From Halomonas sp. LR3S48 (GTDB lineage: Bacteria; Pseudomonadota; Gammaproteobacteria; Pseudomonadales; Halomonadaceae), in the NCBI RefSeq assembly GCF_025725665.1, contig NZ_CP107009.1, positions 1,612,001 to 1,676,000 on the forward strand: DNA of 64,000 nucleotides, read 5' to 3'. The notes beneath the pieces are model-generated. The model had not been told where the DNA came from, made no database searches, and worked only from the letters and a program-made list of their open reading frames with translations. Shown piece after piece: positions 1-13,341 of this stretch (position 1 is the first letter of the stretch; each line of letters opens with the position of its first letter). The translations under genes were made by a program, and so were the position numbers.

Positions 1-1869
1 GGCGTGCTGCATCAGATCGCCGTGGCCGGCATGGTGATCGCACTGGGCATGCTGGTAGACAATGCCATCGTCATGGTGGAGAACATCCAGTGGCATCGCG
101 ACCAAGGACGCTCGGCGGCACAGGCCGTGACCCGCTCCGTGCGCGAGCTAGCCACGCCGCTGTTGGCCGCCACGGGCACTACCTTGGCAGCGTTCGTTCC
201 GCTGTTGCTCTCCAGCGGCAATACGGCCGACTTCACTCGCGCCATTCCGATCATGGTGATGCTCACCTTGGCGATGAGCTACCTCTACGCCGTGTTCGTC
301 ACGCCGGTGTTCGCCGCGAGTATCCTCAAACCTCGACGCAAAGAGCGCCGCGAGCGGCTCCAGGCAATGGGGCAGCGCATTGGCCGGCTCGCCGTGCGCT
401 GGCCGGTCTGGGTGCTTGGAGGTGCCGTCGTGCTGCTGGTGGGTGCCGTAGCGATGATGCCGCTGCTCGACCAGAATTTCTTCCCCGACACCGATCGCAA
501 CCAGTTGGTCGTCGATCTCAACTTTCCCGAGGGCACCCATCTCGACACCACTTCACATCAGGCCGAAGTGCTGGCTACCGCGCTGGCTGAGCGCCCGGCA
601 GTGCGGGCAGTACACCGCTTCGTCGGTTTCAGCGGCCCGCGCTTCTACTACAACCTGGTCGAGCAGCCGCGCCAATCGCACCTGGCGCGGCTGGTGGTAG
701 AAGCCGACGATGCCGGTGACCTGGCGGGCCTGATGGCGTGGGTCAGGGATGTGGCCCCGGAGCGCCTGCCCGAGGCCGAAGTGGTGGCTCGGCGCCTGGG
801 GCAGGGGCCGCCAGTGGAAGCGCCGGTGGAGATTCGTGTCTATGCCGAGGATCGCGCCGCGCTGGCGGATGCCGCCGGCCGTATTCTCAGCGTGGTGCGC
901 GGGGCCGAGGGGGCCCGTGATGCACGCCATCGGTTGGGAGAGGGGCTGGCCACGCTGCGGGTCGAGACCGATGACGCTCGTGCCGCCGAGTACGGGCTCT
1001 CGCGACGCGACGTGGCCACGGCACTTGCCGGTGCCAGCCGTGGGGTCGAGGTGAGCACTTGGCGTGCCGGCCGCGACCCTGCGCCGCTACTGGTGCGCTC
1101 GCCGGAGGGCGAGCGCTTCTCCATTGATGGGCTCGAGGGGCTGCGCCTTGCCGCAACCGACGGGCATGCGGTGCCGCTCGGCGAGATCGCCGCGCTGGAC
1201 CTGGCCTGGCGCCCGGCGGTGATTCAGCATCGTGGACTGCGTCGCATGACGGTGGTATTGGCCGAAGTGGCTGACGGCCGAACCTATGATGGTGTGCTCG
1301 GTGAGATCCTGCCGCGCCTGGAAGCGCTCGAGTTGCCCGCCGGCGTCAGCTATACCGTGGGCGGAGCGGCGGAATCGGCCGGCGATGCCAACACCGCGCT
1401 GTTCCAGACCCTGCCGTTCGGTGGTCTGCTGCTGGTGATCTTCCTGCTGGCGCAGTTCAACTCTTTCCGCCAGCTGGCGATCGTGTTGACCACCGTGCCG
1501 TTGTCGATAATCGGTGTGGTGCCGGGGCTGTGGCTGACCGGGCAGCCGTTCGGCTTCACTGCCATTCTCGGCGTGGTGGCGCTGGTCGGTATCGTGGTCA
1601 ACAACGCCATCGTGCTGATCGACCTGATGAATGCCAACCGCCGCCAGGGGTTCGACGTGGGCGAGGCCGTGGTCACCGCCGTAGCCCGCCGCACGCGGCC
1701 GGTGCTGCTCACTACGGCTACCACCGTAGCTGGACTCGTACCGCTGACGCTCACCCAGTCGACGCTGTGGCCGCCGATGGCCTGGGCAATCATCTCCGGG
1801 CTGATCGCCTCCACACTGTTGACGCTGCTGGTGATTCCGGCGTTGTACCGCCTGCTGATCAGAAGTTAA
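1..1869 (+). CDS. RND efflux permease, C-terminal part (5' end outside window)
   Basis: Inner-membrane proton-driven RND permease; the start lies left of the window, leaving 622 codons of a usual 1000-1050. The first visible residues are the TM4 signature LVDNAIVMVEN, with one acidic residue where AcrB-like pumps have two. A porter/docking region follows at about residues 150-450. The second membrane bundle contains VVNNAIVLIDLMN and LLTTATTVAGLVPL near the end. The reading frame is intact to its TAA stop. It is convergent with nudJ, and I see no clear terminator in the 29-bp gap. The substrate cannot be told; adaptor and outer-membrane partners would lie upstream. Confidence 0.9.
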   Translation, partial: GVLHQIAVAGMVIALGMLVDNAIVMVENIQWHRDQGRSAAQAVTRSVRELATPLLAATGTTLAAFVPLLLSSGNTADFTRAIPIMVMLTLAMSYLYAVFVTPVFAASILKPRRKERRERLQAMGQRIGRLAVRWPVWVLGGAVVLLVGAVAMMPLLDQNFFPDTDRNQLVVDLNFPEGTHLDTTSHQAEVLATALAERPAVRAVHRFVGFSGPRFYYNLVEQPRQSHLARLVVEADDAGDLAGLMAWVRDVAPERLPEAEVVARRLGQGPPVEAPVEIRVYAEDRAALADAAGRILSVVRGAEGARDARHRLGEGLATLRVETDDARAAEYGLSRRDVATALAGASRGVEVSTWRAGRDPAPLLVRSPEGERFSIDGLEGLRLAATDGHAVPLGEIAALDLAWRPAVIQHRGLRRMTVVLAEVADGRTYDGVLGEILPRLEALELPAGVSYTVGGAAESAGDANTALFQTLPFGGLLLVIFLLAQFNSFRQLAIVLTTVPLSIIGVVPGLWLTGQPFGFTAILGVVALVGIVVNNAIVLIDLMNANRRQGFDVGEAVVTAVARRTRPVLLTTATTVAGLVPLTLTQSTLWPPMAWAIISGLIASTLLTLLVIPALYRLLIRS

Positions 1870-1898
1870 GGAAACGCAGGCACTTGTACCGGGTTTCC

Positions 1899-2351
1899 TC
1901 AGCGCTCGTGGACGACATCCATGGGATAGAAGCGTCCGGCCAGGGCGTCGCGAATGCGCTTGAGCACCAGCGGGCTTCTCAGTTGACCCTGACGCTCCAG
2001 CTCCTCGACCTCCTCCAGGGTCAGCCAATGCACGGCGATGATGGCGGGATCGAGGGCATTGCCCAGGTGGGCCAGGGCCATGCCGAAGAAGCCATGGCTG
2101 TGATAGGTTTCGCCGCTGGGCGTCTGGTAGACGTAGAGCCCCAGGTAGTCGGTGATGCCCACCTGCCAGGCAGTCTCTTCACGCAGCTCGCGTAGTGCCG
2201 CTTCCTGGATCCGCTCGCCTGGTTCCAGGTGGCCGGCGGGCTGGTTGAACAAGGGGATCTGGCTGCCTCTCGGTGACTCCTCCACCAGCAGGAAGCGGCC
2301 GGCGCGTTCCACCACGGTGGCCACGGTAACGTGCGGGTGCCAGCGACTCAT
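1899..2351 (-). CDS. nudJ: NudJ-type Nudix phosphohydrolase
   Basis: Nudix hydrolase of 150 aa resembling E. coli NudJ, which acts on nucleoside di- and triphosphates and on HMP-PP. The N-terminus MSRWHPHVTVATVV and the stretch FNQPAGHLEPGE match the family. The Nudix box is present (G-x5-E-x7-REL-REE), but its last Gly is Ala (REETAW). I chose the ATG that overlaps the rluE stop by 4 bp (ATGA) and has AGGAGG upstream; a longer in-frame start exists but lacks these signals. The rluE-nudJ pair next to icd is the same neighbourhood as in E. coli. Confidence 0.9.
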   Translation of the reverse strand: MSRWHPHVTVATVVERAGRFLLVEESPRGSQIPLFNQPAGHLEPGERIQEAALRELREETAWQVGITDYLGLYVYQTPSGETYHSHGFFGMALAHLGNALDPAIIAVHWLTLEEVEELERQGQLRSPLVLKRIRDALAGRFYPMDVVHER

Positions 2352-2956
2352 CGGTGACCTCCTTGGTGGCGCGGCGAGCGCCTTGGCGTGTTGCGCGGAG
2401 CGTGCAGGACTTCTCGTCGCCACTCTCCCGGGGCCAGCCCGTCCAGGCGCCAAGGTCCGATGGCCACGCGAACCAGGCGCAGGGTGGGGTGGCCGACATG
2501 GGCCGTCATGCGCCGGACCTGGCGGTTGCGACCCTCACTGATGGTCAGTTCCAGCCAGGCAGTAACAGGGTGTCGCTTCGGGTCCACCGGCGGCTCACGC
2601 TCCGGCAGGCCGCTTGCCGCCAGGCGCCGGACCTTGGCTGGTCGGGTCCGGCCATCCTTGAGCTCGACGCCTTGGCGCAGGGCGGTCAGCGCCGCCTCGT
2701 CGGGATCGCCCTCCACCTGCACGCGATAGGTTTTGGGCTGCTTGTGACGCGGGTCGCTGATGCGCTGGATCAGCGCGCCATCGTCGGTCAGCAGCAGCAA
2801 TCCTTCTGAATCATAGTCCAGCCGTCCGGCGGCGTAGACGCCCGGCACGCCGATGACGCTCGCCAGCGTGTCCCGCGGCGCCTCACCCGCGTGGCGACGG
2901 TCGGTGAACTGGGAAAGCATCTGGTAGGGCTTGTGCAGAAGATAGATGGCGCTCAT
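2348..2956 (-). CDS. rluE: 23S rRNA pseudouridine synthase RluE
   Basis: RsuA-family pseudouridine synthase of 202 aa. The catalytic motif GRLDYDSEGLLLLTDDG is at about residues 42-58 and the RNRQVRRM signature is near residue 143. E. coli RluE modifies U2457 of 23S rRNA. There is no N-terminal S4 domain, as expected for RluE. The C-terminus is basic and low complexity and overlaps nudJ by four bases, suggesting translational coupling. It is divergent from icd; the shared 118-bp promoter region contains a 24-bp near-palindrome (see separate entry). Confidence 0.9.
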   Translation of the reverse strand: MSAIYLLHKPYQMLSQFTDRRHAGEAPRDTLASVIGVPGVYAAGRLDYDSEGLLLLTDDGALIQRISDPRHKQPKTYRVQVEGDPDEAALTALRQGVELKDGRTRPAKVRRLAASGLPEREPPVDPKRHPVTAWLELTISEGRNRQVRRMTAHVGHPTLRLVRVAIGPWRLDGLAPGEWRREVLHAPRNTPRRSPRHQGGHR

Positions 2957-2974
2957 TCGACGAAGGTCTTGCTA

Positions 2975-2998
2975 CCATAGATTGTCGACAAATTATGG
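2975..2998. promoter_or_regulatory. 24-bp near-palindrome between rluE and icd
   Basis: An imperfect inverted repeat with 10 of 12 pairs matched, centred on the perfect 10-mer TTGTCGACAA (2982-2991) with CCATA and TATGG arms. It sits in the divergent promoter region, about 33 bp upstream of the TATACT (3031-3036) that could be the icd -10 element. It looks like a dimeric regulator site, but no regulator can be named. Confidence 0.4.
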
Positions 2999-3074
2999 GG
3001 CAAGCCTACTCCGAGAGTCGAGGTGAATGCTATACTCCGCGCTCCACTGAATAGACCAGACAGGGGAGTTCTCA

Positions 3075-4331
<1,257 letters not shown>

Positions 4332-4352
4332 GCGACCCGCCGAACCCCTCGG

Positions 4353-4385
4353 GGCCCCCGTTCGCCTGGCGGACGGGGGCCTTTT
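4353..4385 (+). terminator. Rho-independent terminator of icd
   Basis: Perfect 9-bp GC stem (GGCCCCCGT / ACGGGGGCC), with further pairing inside the loop, followed by TTTT 22 bp after the icd stop. Confidence 0.9.
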
Positions 4386-4470
4386 GCGTATCAACCTGAA
4401 CCCTGTCGGTCCGTTGTCGTCTAACCTGAGACTCGAGATGGCCGGCTTGCCGAGATGGTGTGTGGCTTTT

Positions 4471-4854
4471 ATGTTCAAGACAGAAGACCCGAACGTGTGG
4501 GAGTCGGTCGGTGTCGCGGCAGGCATGACGCGGCCTGCGCGTCCCGAGCAGGAGGACGATGGCGACCTGGCGGTCCAGCCGGCCGATCCCGAGGTGGCCC
4601 GCCCGCCGTTGTACAAGGTGGTGTTGCACAACGACGACTACACCCCCATGGAGTTCGTGGTGGAAGTGCTGCAGAGCTTCTTCCACATGGACAGTGAGAC
4701 CGCCGTGCAGGTCATGCTCACGGTGCATACCCAGGGTAAGGCCACCTGCGGTATCTTTACCCGCGACATTGCGGAAACCAAAAGCCATCAGGTCAATCAA
4801 TATGCAAGAGAGTGTCAGCACCCGCTGCTCAGTGATATCGAGGCGGCGGACTGA
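4471..4854 (+). CDS. clpS: ClpS adaptor of the ClpAP protease
   Basis: N-degron adaptor that delivers proteins with destabilising N-terminal residues to ClpA. The conserved core runs from [19 protein letters not shown] to the C-terminus. It includes the substrate-pocket NDDYT, the helix [14 protein letters not shown], and the [19 protein letters not shown] segment. The proposed 127-aa form has about 45 acidic, variable N-terminal residues. The start is uncertain: the ATG at 4471 has only a weak ribosome site, and an in-frame ATG at 4525 would also give a full ClpS core. It is followed 139 bp later by clpA, the usual pairing. Confidence 0.9.
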   Translation: MFKTEDPNVWESVGVAAGMTRPARPEQEDDGDLAVQPADPEVARPPLYKVVLHNDDYTPMEFVVEVLQSFFHMDSETAVQVMLTVHTQGKATCGIFTRDIAETKSHQVNQYARECQHPLLSDIEAAD

Positions 4855-4993
4855 TTCCCGGTCTGCTAGAGACGGGGTAGGAATGGCAGTCGTTGAGGAT
4901 GAGACTTGCAACGGCAGCGTTTGTGCCCGATGTTGAAGGTGCCGGACCACGAAAGATCCGATGCAAGCCCTAAGCGGCGAGAAGGGGACTGCC

Positions 4994-7270
4994 ATGCTGA
5001 GCAAAGAACTTGAACTGACCCTGAACACGGCGTTTACCGTGGCCCGCTCCAAGCGCCACGAGTTCATGACCGTGGAGCACCTGCTGCTGGCACTGCTCGA
5101 TAACGCATCAGCGGCAGACGTGCTGAGAGCCTGTGGGGCCAACCTCGACAAGTTGCGGTCCGACCTGCAGGATTTCATCAATTCCACCACCCCTCTGATT
5201 CCAGAGGACCAGAGCGACCGCGAGACCCAGCCGACGCTGGGCTTCCAGCGCGTGTTGCAACGTGCCGTCTTCCACGTGCAGTCCTCGGGCAAGAGCGAGG
5301 TCACTGGGGCCAATGTGCTGGTTGCCATCTTCTCCGAGCAGGAGAGCCAGGCGGTCTACTTCCTCAAGCAGCAGAACGTGGCCCGGGTCGATGCGGTGAA
5401 CTACATCGCTCACGGTATCTCCAAGGTGGCCGGCCACGGCCAGAACCCCTCGTCGGCGCCCAGCGATGCCGAGGAGGCCGAGGAGGGTGGCGGCGAGACC
5501 AGCGCCAATCCGCTGACCGGTTATGCCACCAATCTCAACGAGCAGGCGCGGATGGGCAAGATCGATCCGTTGATCGGCCGCGAGCACGAGTTGGAGCGGG
5601 TGATCCAGATTCTGGCCCGGCGGCGCAAGAACAACCCCTTGCTGGTGGGCGAAGCCGGCGTGGGCAAGACTGCCATTGCCGAGGGCCTGGCCAAGCGCAT
5701 CGTCGAGGAGGACGTTCCCGAGGTCATCGGTGACGCCGTGGTCTACTCCCTCGACATGGGTGCGCTGTTGGCTGGCACCAAGTATCGCGGCGATTTCGAG
5801 AAGCGCCTGAAGAGCCTGCTGGCGGAACTCAAGAAGCAGCCCAACGCTATCCTGTTCATCGACGAAATCCACACCGTGATCGGTGCCGGAGCGGCATCCG
5901 GCGGTGTGATGGACGCCTCCAACCTGCTCAAGCCCTTGCTCTCCTCGGGAGATCTGCGCTGCATCGGATCCACCACCTTCCAGGAGTTCCGCGGTATCTT
6001 CGAGAAGGATCGTGCGCTGGCGCGCCGCTTCCAGAAGGTCGATGTCATGGCGCCCTCGGTGGACGATACCATTCGCATTCTCAAGGGGCTGCGTTCACGC
6101 TTCGAGGAGCATCATCGCCTCAAGTACACCGACGCGGCACTCGAGAGTGCGGCACGCCTGGCGGATCGTTATATCAATGACCGCCACCTGCCCGACAAGG
6201 CCATCGACGTGATCGACGAGGCGGGTGCGCACCAGCGGCTGCTGCCACCGGAGGTGCGGGTCGAAACCATCGATGTCGATCAGGTCGAGGCGGTGGTCGC
6301 CTCCATCGCGCGGATTCCGCCGAAGAGCGTCTCCAGTTCGGACCGCAAGCTGCTCGAGAATCTCGATCGCGATCTCAAGATGCTGGTGTTCGGCCAGGAC
6401 GAGGCCATCGACAGCCTTTCTGCCGCCATCAAGCTGTCGCGGGCAGGTCTCAAGTCACCGGACAAGCCGGTGGGCAGTTTCCTCTTCGCCGGCCCCACCG
6501 GGGTGGGCAAGACCGAGGTGGCTCGTCAGCTGTCGCGGATAATGGGTATCGAGCTGGTGCGCTTCGATATGTCGGAGTACATGGAGCGCCACACCGTGTC
6601 GCGGCTGATCGGTGCCCCCCCGGGCTACGTCGGCTACGACCAGGGCGGTTTGCTCACCGAAGCGATCACCAAGCAGCCGCACTGCGTGCTGTTGCTCGAC
6701 GAGATCGAGAAGGCGCATCCAGAGGTCTTCAACCTGCTGCTGCAGGTGATGGACCATGGTCGCCTGACCGACAACAACGGCCGTGAGGCGGACTTCCGTC
6801 ACGTGATCCTGGTCATGACGTCGAATGCCGGGGCCGAGCAGCAAGCGCGGCGCTCCATCGGCTTCCAGACCCAGGATCATTCGACCGATGCCATGGAAGT
6901 GATCCGCAAGACCTTCTCGCCGGAGTTCCGCAACCGCCTGGATGGCATCATCCAGTTCCACTCCCTGCCTACCTCGGTGGTGCGCAGCGTGGTGGACAAG
7001 TTCCTGGTGGAGCTACAGGCGCAGCTCGACGAGAAGCGGGTACAGCTGGATGTGGACATGCCCGCACGCGACTGGCTGGCCGAGAAGGGCTACGACCCCA
7101 GCATGGGCGCAAGGCCCATGGCGAGGTTGATCCAGGAGAAGCTCAAGAAGCCCTTGGCAGAGCTGATCCTGTTCGGAGAGCTATCCGAGCACGGTGGGGT
7201 GGTGCACGTCACGGTGGAGGATGGCGAGTTGCACCTGTCCACTGAATCGGAGATGGCCGACGCCCCCTGA
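4994..7270 (+). CDS. clpA: ClpA, ATP-dependent unfoldase of ClpAP
   Basis: Hsp100 unfoldase of 758 aa, the same length as E. coli ClpA. It has a Clp N domain (about 1-145) and a linker rich in Glu and Gly. AAA-1 has GEAGVGKT and [18 protein letters not shown]-2 has [15 protein letters not shown] and [15 protein letters not shown], and a C-terminal D2-small domain follows. I started at [11 protein letters not shown], which has GAGAAGGGG just upstream, rather than 11 codons earlier. Together with ClpS it recognises N-end rule substrates and feeds ClpP, which is not in this window. Confidence 0.97.
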   Translation: MLSKELELTLNTAFTVARSKRHEFMTVEHLLLALLDNASAADVLRACGANLDKLRSDLQDFINSTTPLIPEDQSDRETQPTLGFQRVLQRAVFHVQSSGKSEVTGANVLVAIFSEQESQAVYFLKQQNVARVDAVNYIAHGISKVAGHGQNPSSAPSDAEEAEEGGGETSANPLTGYATNLNEQARMGKIDPLIGREHELERVIQILARRRKNNPLLVGEAGVGKTAIAEGLAKRIVEEDVPEVIGDAVVYSLDMGALLAGTKYRGDFEKRLKSLLAELKKQPNAILFIDEIHTVIGAGAASGGVMDASNLLKPLLSSGDLRCIGSTTFQEFRGIFEKDRALARRFQKVDVMAPSVDDTIRILKGLRSRFEEHHRLKYTDAALESAARLADRYINDRHLPDKAIDVIDEAGAHQRLLPPEVRVETIDVDQVEAVVASIARIPPKSVSSSDRKLLENLDRDLKMLVFGQDEAIDSLSAAIKLSRAGLKSPDKPVGSFLFAGPTGVGKTEVARQLSRIMGIELVRFDMSEYMERHTVSRLIGAPPGYVGYDQGGLLTEAITKQPHCVLLLDEIEKAHPEVFNLLLQVMDHGRLTDNNGREADFRHVILVMTSNAGAEQQARRSIGFQTQDHSTDAMEVIRKTFSPEFRNRLDGIIQFHSLPTSVVRSVVDKFLVELQAQLDEKRVQLDVDMPARDWLAEKGYDPSMGARPMARLIQEKLKKPLAELILFGELSEHGGVVHVTVEDGELHLSTESEMADAP

Positions 7271-7301
7271 CGTCGCCGGATCTTGCCTCGACCTTCCACA
7301 G

Positions 7302-7327
7302 CGCCCTGTCTTCGGACGGGGCGTTGT
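7302..7327 (+). terminator. Terminator between clpA and infA
   Basis: Stem CGCCCTGTC / GACGGGGCG (one G-U pair) with a TTCG tetraloop, followed by TTGT. It lies between the convergent clpA and infA and may serve both. Confidence 0.75.
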
Positions 7328-7369
7328 CGTATCGGGGCGAGTAGCGTCGCCGCGAACCTGGCCAGGCAA

Positions 7370-7588
7370 TCAGCGCGAGCGGTAAACGATGCGGCCCTTG
7401 GTCAGGTCGTAGGGTGTCAGTTCGACCTTGACCTTGTCGCCGGTGAGGATGCGGATGTAGTTCTTGCGCATCTTGCCCGAGATGTGGGCTGTCACGACGT
7501 GGCCGTTCTCCAGCTCGACGCGGAAAGTGGTGTTGGGAAGGGTATCGACGACGACGCCTTCCATTTCGATATGGTCTTCACGTGCCAT
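7370..7588 (-). CDS. infA: Translation initiation factor IF-1
   Basis: IF-1, the 72-aa OB-fold protein that binds the 30S A site. The sequence [19 protein letters not shown]...[13 protein letters not shown] is diagnostic and full length. The start was placed at MARED, preceded by GAGGAA, not at an upstream in-frame ATG. It is the last of the minus-strand run aat-bpt-infA, with a gap of about 150 bp from bpt, so it probably also has its own promoter. Confidence 0.97.
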   Translation of the reverse strand: MAREDHIEMEGVVVDTLPNTTFRVELENGHVVTAHISGKMRKNYIRILTGDKVKVELTPYDLTKGRIVYRSR

Positions 7589-7740
7589 ATAGGCGGTTCC
7601 TCGCTGATGACGTTGGTGTGCCGTGCCTGTTTGCATCGGCTTGGGTACAGCACGGCATCGGACGCGCTGAATGTCGCGTCCGTGCCAAGGATAGCGCGAT
7701 ATTGTGCCGCAAGCCGGGCGTCAAGGCAAAGCAGACCGAG

Positions 7741-8490
7741 TCATGTCGATGCCGCAGTGGGCAACAGGCGCCTCCAGTGGCGCCCCTCGAGCACTTCCAG
7801 TGGGCGGTAGGCTTCCTTGTAGGCCATCTTGCGGCATTCGCGAATCCAGTAGCCCAGGTAGACGTGGGGCAGCCCCTCGCGATGGGCCTCGCTGACCAGG
7901 CTGAGAACGGCGAAGGTGCCCAGCGAGCGGCGTTCCCATTCGAGGGCAGGGTCGAAGAAGGTATAGATGGCGGAGAGACCGTGTTCCAGGCGGTCGAAGG
8001 CGGAGACGGCGAGCAGGGATTCGCCGAGACGGAACTCGAGCAGCCGCGAATAGGGCTCGTCCAGGGTCAGGAAGGTGCGGTACTGCTCCCGGCTCGGCGG
8101 ATACATGTCGCCGTCCCAGTGCCGCATCTTGATGTAGCGTTCATAGAGGGCATAGTGCTCGGGGTCGAACAGCGCCGGGCGTTCGATCAGGCGCAGGTCG
8201 GCATTGCGCCTGGCCACCCGCCGCTGGTTGCGGCTGGGCTGGAAGTCGCCGACGGGAATGCGCACCGAAACGCAGGCATTGCAGCCTTCACAGTGCGGTC
8301 GGTAGAGATGATGCCCGCTGCGACGAAACCCCAGCAGGGCGAGCGAGTCGTAGATGCCCAGTCCATGGGATTCCTGGGGGTCGAGAAACAGGGTCGTGGC
8401 CTCGTGCCCCTCCAGGTAGCTGCAGGCATGGGGCACCGTCAGGAAGAAGCGAAGATCCCTTATCGGGTGGCGAGGCGTATTGCTGCTCAC
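7741..8490 (-). CDS. bpt: Aspartate/glutamate leucyltransferase
   Basis: Bacterial Ate1-like enzyme (Bpt) that adds leucine to N-terminal Asp or Glu, creating N-degrons for ClpS-ClpA. It has 249 aa. The family hallmarks are the Cys cluster HCEGCNACVSVRIPV, RRVARRNADL, MYPPSREQY, and the C-terminal GNAT-like part GLPHVYLGYWIRECRKMAYK. The start is a GTG with AGGAGG 7 bp upstream; the open frame extends further but without a ribosome site. Its position beside aat and close to clpSA places most N-end-rule genes together. Confidence 0.95.
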   Translation of the reverse strand: MSSNTPRHPIRDLRFFLTVPHACSYLEGHEATTLFLDPQESHGLGIYDSLALLGFRRSGHHLYRPHCEGCNACVSVRIPVGDFQPSRNQRRVARRNADLRLIERPALFDPEHYALYERYIKMRHWDGDMYPPSREQYRTFLTLDEPYSRLLEFRLGESLLAVSAFDRLEHGLSAIYTFFDPALEWERRSLGTFAVLSLVSEAHREGLPHVYLGYWIRECRKMAYKEAYRPLEVLEGRHWRRLLPTAAST

Positions 8491-8501
8491 GTTATCGCCT
8501 C

Positions 8502-9245
8502 CTAAGTGAGAGCGGTCAAGGTCTCGACGCATGGTGAACCATCGGGCAGCGACCAGCAGGGCAGCGGGTGCTGAGTGTCCGTGGCCCCCGGCGTCGCCAG
8601 GCATGTTTCAAGATAGTTGATGAACTCGGTGCGGGCGATGTCCCGCGCGCCCAGGCGAGCGAGATGTGGGGTGCGCATCTGGCAATCGATGAGGCGACCA
8701 CCACCGGCACGCATGGCGCGCACGAGATGCACCAGGGCGACCTTGGAAGCATCGCTGGTACGTGAAAACATCGACTCGCCGAAGAACACCGGCCCCATGG
8801 CTACACCATAGAGTCCGCCGACCAGCTCGCCCTCTTGCCAAACCTCCACGGAGCGAGCATAGCCGAGCCGGTGCAACGTCACGTAGGCGGCATGCATCTC
8901 CTCGGTGATCCAGGTGCCGGGTTGCCCCTGGCGGGGGGCCGCACAGGCGTGGACCACACTGCCGAACTCACGATTGAACGTTACCGTGAAACTGCCGTTG
9001 CGTAGCCGTTTGGCCAGGCTGCGGGAAACGTGTAGTTCATCGGGGAACAGCACCATACGGGGATTCGGGCACCACCACAGGATCGGCTGGTCGTCGCTGT
9101 ACCAGGGAAAGATGCCACGTCGATAGGCCGCCAGCAGCCACTCGGGCGTCAGTTCGCCACCAGCTGCCAGCAGGCCTTCCGGATCACGCAGGGCGCGCGA
9201 AACGGGAGGAAAACGCACAGGGCGTTCGGGAAGCCAGGACAGCAT
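8502..9245 (-). CDS. aat: Leucyl/phenylalanyl-tRNA-protein transferase
   Basis: Aat transfers Leu or Phe from tRNA to N-terminal Lys or Arg, the second N-degron-forming enzyme here. It has 247 aa. Characteristic segments are [69 protein letters not shown] and [16 protein letters not shown]. The start at MLSWLPE has GAGGAG upstream. The bpt start lies 11 bp beyond the aat stop, indicating an operon. It is divergent from ftsK. Confidence 0.96.
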   Translation of the reverse strand: MLSWLPERPVRFPPVSRALRDPEGLLAAGGELTPEWLLAAYRRGIFPWYSDDQPILWWCPNPRMVLFPDELHVSRSLAKRLRNGSFTVTFNREFGSVVHACAAPRQGQPGTWITEEMHAAYVTLHRLGYARSVEVWQEGELVGGLYGVAMGPVFFGESMFSRTSDASKVALVHLVRAMRAGGGRLIDCQMRTPHLARLGARDIARTEFINYLETCLATPGATDTQHPLPCWSLPDGSPCVETLTALT

Positions 9246-9389
9246 GCGGCGGCGCTCCTCGTCAGCGTTGGTTTCACTAGTCTGACGCTGGAGCCGATTT
9301 GGCTCAAGCGGCTGTATGGCCACTGTGCCGAGGGCCATAGTCCCGGTATGATGGCGGCTGATTCATTCTGCTTCATGTAAGTTGGAAAG

Positions 9390-9409
9390 GCACCGTCCGG
9401 GTACGGTGC
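9390..9409 (+). promoter_or_regulatory. Hairpin just upstream of the ftsK ribosome site
   Basis: Perfect 7-bp stem (GCACCGT / ACGGTGC, 6-nt loop) immediately 5' of the purine-rich GAGGGGG that precedes the TTG start of ftsK. With no T-run it is not a terminator; it could modulate translation of a weakly initiated gene. Confidence 0.35.
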
Positions 9410-9424
9410 GAGGGGGTTGGCGAG

Positions 9425-12532
<3,108 letters not shown>

Positions 12533-12662
12533 TGCCGACGTCGGTGCCGGGCACAACTCAACCATGCATTAATCATGAAAGCGTCGGCGGCCATGCAACC
12601 CGCCGGCACGCAGCGAGTCCGAGAGACAGGATCCACTCAGGACCCGCCCAGGGAGAGACACG

Positions 12663-13292
12663 ATGAGCATGAAGAAGACCCTAGCTGCACTGGCCCTGAC
12701 CCTCGCCGTGCCTGTAGCCGCCTTGGCCAGCGAAGGCGCCGAGCGCCTGACCCGCATGCTGGAGCCGCTGGAGACCGTCGAGGCGCGCTTCGAGCAACTG
12801 ATCCTCGATGGCAGCGGCGAGCGCCTGCAGCAGGCCAACGGCCACATGTGGCTGTCGCGTCCCGGCAAGTTCCGCTGGGAGGTGGATGCCCCCTATCAGC
12901 AGGAGGTGATCTCCGACGGCAGCGAGGTCTATCTCTACGACCCCGATCTGGAGCAGGTCACCGTGCAGGCGCTCGACCAACGCGTGACCCATACCCCGGC
13001 CCTGCTGCTTTCCGGCAGCGCCCGGGAGCTCACCGAGAGCTACGAGGTGTCGCGCCAGCAGCAAGGCAGCAGCGAAACCTTCCGCCTGGTGCCGAAGTCG
13101 CCCGACACCCTGTTCGAAGAGCTGCAGATGACCTTCAACGACGAACGGCTGGCTGCCCTGCAGATGATCGACAGCACCGGTCAGGAGACCGTCATCGAAT
13201 TCAGCGACGTGCGTACCAACCACGCCATCGAGGACCGTCGCTTCGCGTTCCAGATCCCCGACGGGGTCGATGTGATCCGCGATACACACTGA
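12663..13292 (+). CDS. lolA: Outer-membrane lipoprotein carrier protein LolA
   Basis: Periplasmic chaperone that ferries lipoproteins from LolCDE to LolB. It has 209 aa, with a signal peptide MSMKKTLAALALTLAVPVAALA. The mature beta-barrel carries the typical FRWEVDAPYQQEVISDGSEVYLYDPDLEQV segment. GGGAGAG precedes the ATG. The gene is 130 bp after ftsK on the same strand, and a terminator shared with convergent rarA follows. Confidence 0.95.
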   Translation: MSMKKTLAALALTLAVPVAALASEGAERLTRMLEPLETVEARFEQLILDGSGERLQQANGHMWLSRPGKFRWEVDAPYQQEVISDGSEVYLYDPDLEQVTVQALDQRVTHTPALLLSGSARELTESYEVSRQQQGSSETFRLVPKSPDTLFEELQMTFNDERLAALQMIDSTGQETVIEFSDVRTNHAIEDRRFAFQIPDGVDVIRDTH

Positions 13293-13312
13293 GACCTGCA
13301 CGAAGCCCGTCA

Positions 13313-13340
13313 GCGCCGCCCTCGAGGCGGCGCTTTCGTT
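13313..13340. terminator. Terminator between lolA and rarA
   Basis: Perfect 8-bp stem GCGCCGCC / GGCGGCGC with loop CTCGA, then TTTCGTT on the plus strand. It lies 20 bp after lolA and next to the rarA stop. Confidence 0.85.
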
Positions 13341-13341
13341 G

